Shown here in pieces: positions 63,932 to 64,000 of a DNA stretch of 64,000 nucleotides. This DNA comes from Streptomyces sp. NBC_01232. Its GTDB lineage: Bacteria > Actinomycetota > Actinomycetes > Streptomycetales > Streptomycetaceae. Numbering within the stretch: position 1 is the first letter of the stretch; every line of letters starts with the position of its first letter. The notes under the pieces are model-generated. The model did no database searches. It was not told where the DNA came from and saw only the letters and a list, made by a program, of their open reading frames with translations. The stretch is taken from the NCBI RefSeq assembly GCF_035989885.1, contig NZ_CP108518.1:6501001-6565000 (forward strand), read 5' to 3'. A program made the translations under genes and the position numbers.

Positions 63932-64000
63932 GTGGCCGACGTGGCTGTGGAACTGGTACTGCGCTCGACGCGCGTCATCACCCCCGAGGGGACGCGCGCC
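63932..64000 (+). CDS. allB: Allantoinase, 5' end only (cut by window edge)
   Basis: The frame from GTG 63932, with GGGGAGG 5 bp upstream, gives 23 residues, VELVLRSTRVITPEGTRA being the typical start of streptomycete allantoinases (first beta strand of the amidohydrolase small domain). The enzyme would open the allantoin ring to allantoate. The rest lies outside the window. Divergence from allR supports the call. Confidence 0.75.
   Translation, partial: MADVAVELVLRSTRVITPEGTRA

Overview
The window is high-GC actinobacterial DNA, almost certainly a Streptomyces chromosome. The evidence is the strong G/C bias at third codon positions, frequent GTG/TTG starts, ATGA/GTGA overlaps between operon genes, and the gene content. 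No rRNA, tRNA or CRISPR array was found.

Region 1 (about 1-16860) is a complete high-affinity, aerobic group 1h [NiFe]-hydrogenase island on the + strand. It runs hypX, then hhyS and hhyL, then six coupled accessory genes (NifU-like, DUF5947, DUF6084, a 476-aa unknown, a maturation protease, a 34-aa peptide), then hypA-hypB-hypF-hypC-hypD-hypE and a small membrane protein. It holds everything needed to build the NiFe(CN)2(CO) site and would let the cell live on trace H2. Two copies of a small inverted-repeat (MITE-like) element, in opposite orientation, sit exactly at its two ends. A decayed IS5-type transposase lies just outside the left copy.

Region 2 (16900-24200) carries a KhtT/KhtU-like K+/H+ antiporter pair, a NarL-type two-component system, a secreted M23 peptidase with an I36-like domain, and an FHA-like protein coupled to a Ser/Thr kinase whose extracytoplasmic part resembles that I36 domain.

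Region 3 (24290-28800) looks like a small accessory patch. It holds a translationally coupled pair, an unknown protein plus an Hsp90-type ATPase fused to a DUF3883/PD-(D/E)XK-like domain. Beside the pair are a truncated tyrosine integrase, two gene fragments and a SUKH-like gene. The pair is the best candidate in the window for an undescribed defence-type system.

Region 4 (29119-38710) is housekeeping: CorA, an AlkZ-like winged-helix protein, an acyl-CoA synthetase, a glutathione peroxidase and others. A 570-bp gene-free stretch with four consecutive hairpins closes it.

Region 5 (35055-48540, with 52333-54135 and 62801-64000) is a purine/ureide catabolic regulon. Permease, 8-oxoguanine deaminase, uricase, HIU hydrolase and OHCU decarboxylase lead to allantoin. 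Allantoinase (cut by the window end) continues the route. Glyoxylate is then handled by Gcl, GlxR and Hyi or by malate synthase, and catalase removes the H2O2 made by uricase. An IclR-type repressor (AllR) lies beside allantoinase. A shared 15-bp operator, TTCCG-N5-CGGAA, recurs at gcl, katA, hyi, aceB and allR/allB, mostly as pairs spaced exactly 21 bp. A second inverted motif overlapping the -35 box recurs at katA, uraD, aceB and allB.

The remaining genes (48681-62682) include an exonuclease/Mth938 fusion, a VOC protein, a SRPBCC protein, an SGNH lipase, a MocA-like nucleotidyltransferase, a MocR regulator with a clear operator, a LuxR/TPR regulator, and a two-component system divergent from an ABC exporter.
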